From the NCBI GenBank assembly GCA_913009285.1, contig CAJVYE010000045.1, positions 1 to 7,704 on the forward strand: DNA of 7,704 bases, read 5' to 3'. The stretch's first letter is position 1. Every line of letters starts with the position of its first letter. A model generated the notes under the pieces. That model did no database searches, was not told the DNA's origin, and saw only the letters and a list, made by a program, of their open reading frames with translations. The position numbers and the translations under genes were made by a program. Below are positions 5,529 to 7,704 of this stretch, piece after piece. Origin of the DNA: an uncultured Nitrospirota bacterium (lineage in GTDB: Bacteria; Nitrospinota; Nitrospinia; SZUA-224).

Positions 5529-6176
5529 ATGGAACAACTTGAATTGAAAGGTAAAATGCGGGATGGTATAGGTAAAGGGACATCCCGAAGATTGAGAAAA
5601 ACTGGCTTTATACCTGCGATCCTATATAGAAGTAAAAAAAATCTCCCTGTAATTATCAACCACAAGGATATAATGAATATTCTAAAGCACGGGGTTGAAA
5701 ATGCCATCTTCCAGTTTAATATAGAAGGGGAAAATAGGGTTAATAGTAAGGTAATGCTTAAAGAAATACAGCTCCATCCATTAAAAAGTGGGATACTACA
5801 TGTGGATCTGATGGAAATATCAATGGATAAGGAAATCAGGGTCAATGTTCCTCTTAGGATATTTGGAGAATCAATAGGAATAGCCACTAAGGAAGGAATA
5901 TTAAACCATCTTGTAAGAGAAATAGAGATTGAATGCCTGCCTGGATTAATACCTGAGGAGATCAAAGTCGATATCTCTCCACTTGACATAGGAGATTCAA
6001 TACATATCAGAGATCTCAATGTTGCAGAGGGTATCAAGATATTGAATAACCCTGATGAAACATTAATCACTCTTACAGCACCTACTGCAGAGGCCGAAGA
6101 AGAGAAGATCAAGGAAGTGGAGGAAGTTGGTGTAACTGAAAAGGAGGAAAAAGAAAAAGAAAAAGAAAAAGAGTGA
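5529..6176 (+). CDS. rplY: 50S ribosomal protein L25, TL5/CTC type
   Basis: This protein binds 5S rRNA in the large ribosomal subunit; the long form is also called general stress protein CTC. The 215 residues show the two-domain type: an L25 domain (about 1-95) ending in the conserved QLHPLKSGILHVDL (81-94), then a beta-rich TL5 domain (about 96-183) with LPGLIPEEIKVDIS and LDIGDSIHIRDL. The tail (184-215) is a low-complexity Glu/Lys stretch encoded partly by a GAAAAA hexamer repeat. GGAG at 5517-5520 lies eight bases before the ATG. The stop codon overlaps the pth start by four bases (GTGA), a common sign of translational coupling. Confidence 0.95.
   Translation: MEQLELKGKMRDGIGKGTSRRLRKTGFIPAILYRSKKNLPVIINHKDIMNILKHGVENAIFQFNIEGENRVNSKVMLKEIQLHPLKSGILHVDLMEISMDKEIRVNVPLRIFGESIGIATKEGILNHLVREIEIECLPGLIPEEIKVDISPLDIGDSIHIRDLNVAEGIKILNNPDETLITLTAPTAEAEEEKIKEVEEVGVTEKEEKEKEKEKE
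6147..6170 (+). repeat. (GAAAAA)4 hexamer repeat at the rplY 3' end
   Basis: Four perfect GAAAAA units encode the Glu-Lys tail of L25. The unit is in frame, so gain or loss of a copy changes the tail by two residues without breaking the gene. It sits between AGGAGG (6142-6147), the best Shine-Dalgarno match upstream of pth, and the pth GTG start at 6173. Copy number therefore also sets that spacing. Confidence 0.85.
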
Positions 6177-6694
6177 AAATAATCATTGGACTAGGCAACC
6201 CAGATGTTGAGTACCAATACACAAGGCATAATGTTGGGTTCCTTGTGATTGATGAAATAACATCGCGATACAAGATACATCTTAGTATCAAAAGATGCTA
6301 TTCGTTATTAGGTGAGGGTAATATTCATAACGAGAGGGTCTTATTAGTTAAACCTCTTACATACATGAATAGAAGTGGTAAGGCAGTTAAATCTATACTT
6401 GATACCCTCAACCTCTTCTCGACAAACCTTATAGTAATCCACGATGATATTGACATCCCATTAGGAAGAATCAAAAAAAAGCTCAGAGGAGGAGATGCAG
6501 GACATAAGGGGATAAGATCGATTATAGAATATATCGGGACAGGTGATTTCTCCCGTATAAGGATCGGCGTTGGCAGGCCATCTAAAGGAGAGGATCCATC
6601 AGAATATGTACTAAAGACCATACCAGATAGTGAATATGAATCTATAAGAGAATCTATCAATAAGGCAGTAGAGGAGATAGAAAAGATAATCTAG
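6173..6694 (+). CDS. pth: Peptidyl-tRNA hydrolase
   Basis: Pth cleaves the ester bond of peptidyl-tRNA that drops off ribosomes, recycling tRNA in the cytoplasm. The start is GTG at 6173, overlapping the rplY stop. The protein has 173 residues, slightly short for the family (about 180-195) because the C-terminus is brief. Key residues are present: Asn9 and catalytic His19 in GLGNPDVEYQYTRHNVGF, Asn66 in PLTYMNRSG, and Asp91 in HDDIDIPLG. In GGDAGHKGIRSI the position matching E. coli Asn114 is Lys112; a basic residue there occurs in other homologues as far as I recall. The nearest good Shine-Dalgarno (6142-6147) is 25 bases away, so translation probably depends on coupling to rplY. It converges on cvpA, sharing a CTAG at the stops. 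Confidence 0.95.
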   Translation: MKIIIGLGNPDVEYQYTRHNVGFLVIDEITSRYKIHLSIKRCYSLLGEGNIHNERVLLVKPLTYMNRSGKAVKSILDTLNLFSTNLIVIHDDIDIPLGRIKKKLRGGDAGHKGIRSIIEYIGTGDFSRIRIGVGRPSKGEDPSEYVLKTIPDSEYESIRESINKAVEEIEKII

Positions 6695-7365
6695 AGGTTA
6701 TCTTGCAGCAATTTCTCAAGCTTTGTCTTATCATCGTCTGAAATGTCCTCACCGGTAAGAGTTCGAACTTCCTTTTCTCTCTTTTTAATCCACTCTTTTT
6801 TATCTAAAAAGGTCTTCTTGACCGAATCCATCCCATGACTCAACTTCTTTTTTACCTCCTCTTTCAGGATGGGATTCCCTCCCAGTTTCTTCTCTATATC
6901 AGAAAAGGAAAATTTGGTCAATTCTCTGGAAATGACCATGAGATATGGTACTAGCTTGGACTTCAACATCATCTCGCTTCCCAAAGAGGGAAAGAGATTT
7001 ATCGGTATCAATATCAGCGAAAGGATCAATACTCCCTTGAGAATTCCTACCATACCACCTGCAAGGCGATCTATGAAGGTCAGCGCCTTTCCCTTCCTTA
7101 AAAGTCTCCTTATGAATTTCCCGATAAAGCTTACGAGGATGGCTATAACAATGAATATAATGACAAAGCCTATTATGTCTGTAACAATAGAATTCCTTAT
7201 AAACCTGGAAAGATAATAAGAGAGATGTTGGTAAAACTGGCTGGCCACAAAAACCCCTATTATAATGGCAGCAAGAGAGAAAAGTTCCTTTATAAACCCT
7301 CTCAAGAGGCTATACAACACGCTGATACCTAAAAGGACTATGATACTGATATCTATCCAATTCAT
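6691..7365 (-). CDS. cvpA: CvpA-family inner-membrane protein
   Basis: This 224-residue protein has four predicted membrane helices at about residues 5-21, 27-44, 61-84 and 103-124. Family signatures are RGFIKELFSLAAIIIG (22-37) and DRLAGGMVGILKGVL (99-113). CvpA was named for its need in colicin V production in E. coli and is linked in other bacteria to envelope stress tolerance; its molecular activity is unclear. Residues 125-224 form a charged, probably cytoplasmic tail that makes the protein longer than E. coli CvpA (about 162 residues). A good ribosome binding site, AGGGAGGA (minus strand, 7382-7375), precedes the ATG by nine bases. It lies 61 bases downstream of the cheW stop on the same strand, so the two may share a transcript. 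No terminator is visible between it and convergent pth. Confidence 0.88.
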   Translation of the reverse strand: MNWIDISIIVLLGISVLYSLLRGFIKELFSLAAIIIGVFVASQFYQHLSYYLSRFIRNSIVTDIIGFVIIFIVIAILVSFIGKFIRRLLRKGKALTFIDRLAGGMVGILKGVLILSLILIPINLFPSLGSEMMLKSKLVPYLMVISRELTKFSFSDIEKKLGGNPILKEEVKKKLSHGMDSVKKTFLDKKEWIKKREKEVRTLTGEDISDDDKTKLEKLLQDNL

Positions 7366-7386
7366 TGCCTTATATCCTCCCTATTA

Positions 7387-7426
7387 GGGCTCGGCCAAAA
7401 ATAACTTGCTATTTCTGACCCGTCCC
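7387..7426 (-). repeat. Hairpin between cheW and cvpA
   Basis: The 17-base arms 7387-7403 and 7410-7426 enclose a six-base loop. They match at 12 positions plus two G-T wobbles, with a 3-by-3 internal mismatch. The structure begins directly after the cheW stop codon and ends a few bases before the cvpA ribosome binding site. No T-run follows on the minus strand, so termination is not expected. It could protect the cheW message end or tune cvpA expression. Confidence 0.6.
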
Positions 7427-7665
7427 TTAAGCAATTCTCTCTATGAGTTCCTTCTCATCTGTCGACAGTATCTTATTGAGATCCAACAAAATAATGAGAC
7501 TATCATCTAATTTGCCTACTCCATCAATATACTCTGACTTTACACCAGCAACCATAGGAGGTGGAGACTCTATGGTATTTAAGGGAAGTCTGAGAACATC
7601 TGAGACAGAATCTACTATAAAACCGACAATCTTCCCTTCTGTATCTATGACAATAATCCTTGTAT
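7427..7665 (-). CDS. cheW: CheW-like chemotaxis coupling protein, 5'-truncated
   Basis: About 78 C-terminal residues of a CheW-domain protein are present; the rest is cut off by the contig end. CheW links chemoreceptors to the histidine kinase CheA at the inner membrane. The signature TRIIVIDTEGKIVGFIVDSV, then SDVLRLP and IESPPP, and finally the GVGKLDDSLIILLDLNKIL strand pair are typical of the family's C-terminal half. The protein ends soon after this domain (stop 7429-7427), as free-standing CheW proteins do, but a longer multi-domain CheW protein is not excluded because the N-terminus is missing. An open frame continues upstream into the adapter, and any start there is false. cvpA follows on the same strand. 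Confidence 0.88.
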
Positions 7666-7704
7666 AGATCGGAAGAGCACACGTCTGAACTCCAGTCACA
7701 TTCC
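7666..7704 (+). other. Illumina TruSeq adapter plus partial index (artefact)
   Basis: From 7666 the sequence is the TruSeq read-2 side adapter, beginning AGATCGGAAGAGCACACG and running 34 bases to 7699. The final ATTCC (7700-7704) would be the first five bases of the sample index and fits TruSeq index 27 (ATTCCT). Genomic sequence stops at about 7665. On the minus strand the adapter translates to TGVQTCALPI, a peptide known from contaminated database entries. Confidence 0.98.

Noticed and set aside
5513..6112. Minus-strand open frame of 199 residues over rplY
   Set aside because: It mirrors the genuine L25 gene and has a Ser/Ile-rich composition typical of a shadow frame.
6869..7216. Plus-strand open frame over cvpA
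   Set aside because: It is opposite a gene with clear CvpA motifs and a good ribosome binding site, and has no recognisable domain.
1..7704. Novel defence, mobile or biosynthetic system
   Set aside because: All identified genes are conserved housekeeping or chemotaxis types. No transposase, nuclease, toxin or phage gene is present.

Overview
This window is a draft-assembly contig from an AT-rich bacterium. It carries a block of ordinary housekeeping genes. Both ends are synthetic: bases 1-35 are the Illumina TruSeq read-1 side adapter, and 7666-7704 are the read-2 side adapter plus the first five bases of a sample index. The genomic part is therefore 36-7665. No base composition was calculated. 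The order ispE, tRNA-Gln, prs, rplY (L25/CTC type), pth, with a DciA-like gene and a TPR lipoprotein upstream, resembles deltaproteobacteria (Desulfobacterota) and neighbouring phyla such as Nitrospirota. This is an inference from synteny, and no genus can be named.

Layout. Right after the left adapter lies a strong 82-base palindrome, then an HU/IHF-family gene on the minus strand (152-433). A gene-free stretch follows (434-1028). It holds a hairpin in the HU leader, a large A/T-rich inverted repeat and a good sigma70-type promoter pointing right. That promoter serves a rightward run: DUF721/DciA-like protein (1029-1511), a 14-repeat TPR lipoprotein (1515-3209), ispE (3367-4269), tRNA-Gln(TTG) (4329-4400), prs (4453-5400), rplY (5529-6176) and pth (6173-6694). 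The last stretch runs on the minus strand: a 5'-truncated cheW (7427-7665) followed by cvpA (6691-7365). cvpA converges on pth so tightly that both stop codons lie in one CTAG.

Functionally the rightward run serves growth and translation: helicase loading, isoprenoid precursors, a glutamine tRNA, PRPP for nucleotides, a 5S rRNA-binding ribosomal protein and peptidyl-tRNA recycling. The leftward pair has a chemotaxis coupling protein and a CvpA-type membrane protein.

I see no novel multi-gene system. The most unusual biological feature is that nearly every intergenic gap holds a different imperfect palindrome, several built from tandem units of about 7-9 bases. One of them supplies the stop codon of ispE. 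A second point is an in-frame GAAAAA repeat between a Shine-Dalgarno-like site and the pth start. The most important practical point is that the adapter sequence creates a false chimeric CheW protein at the right end.
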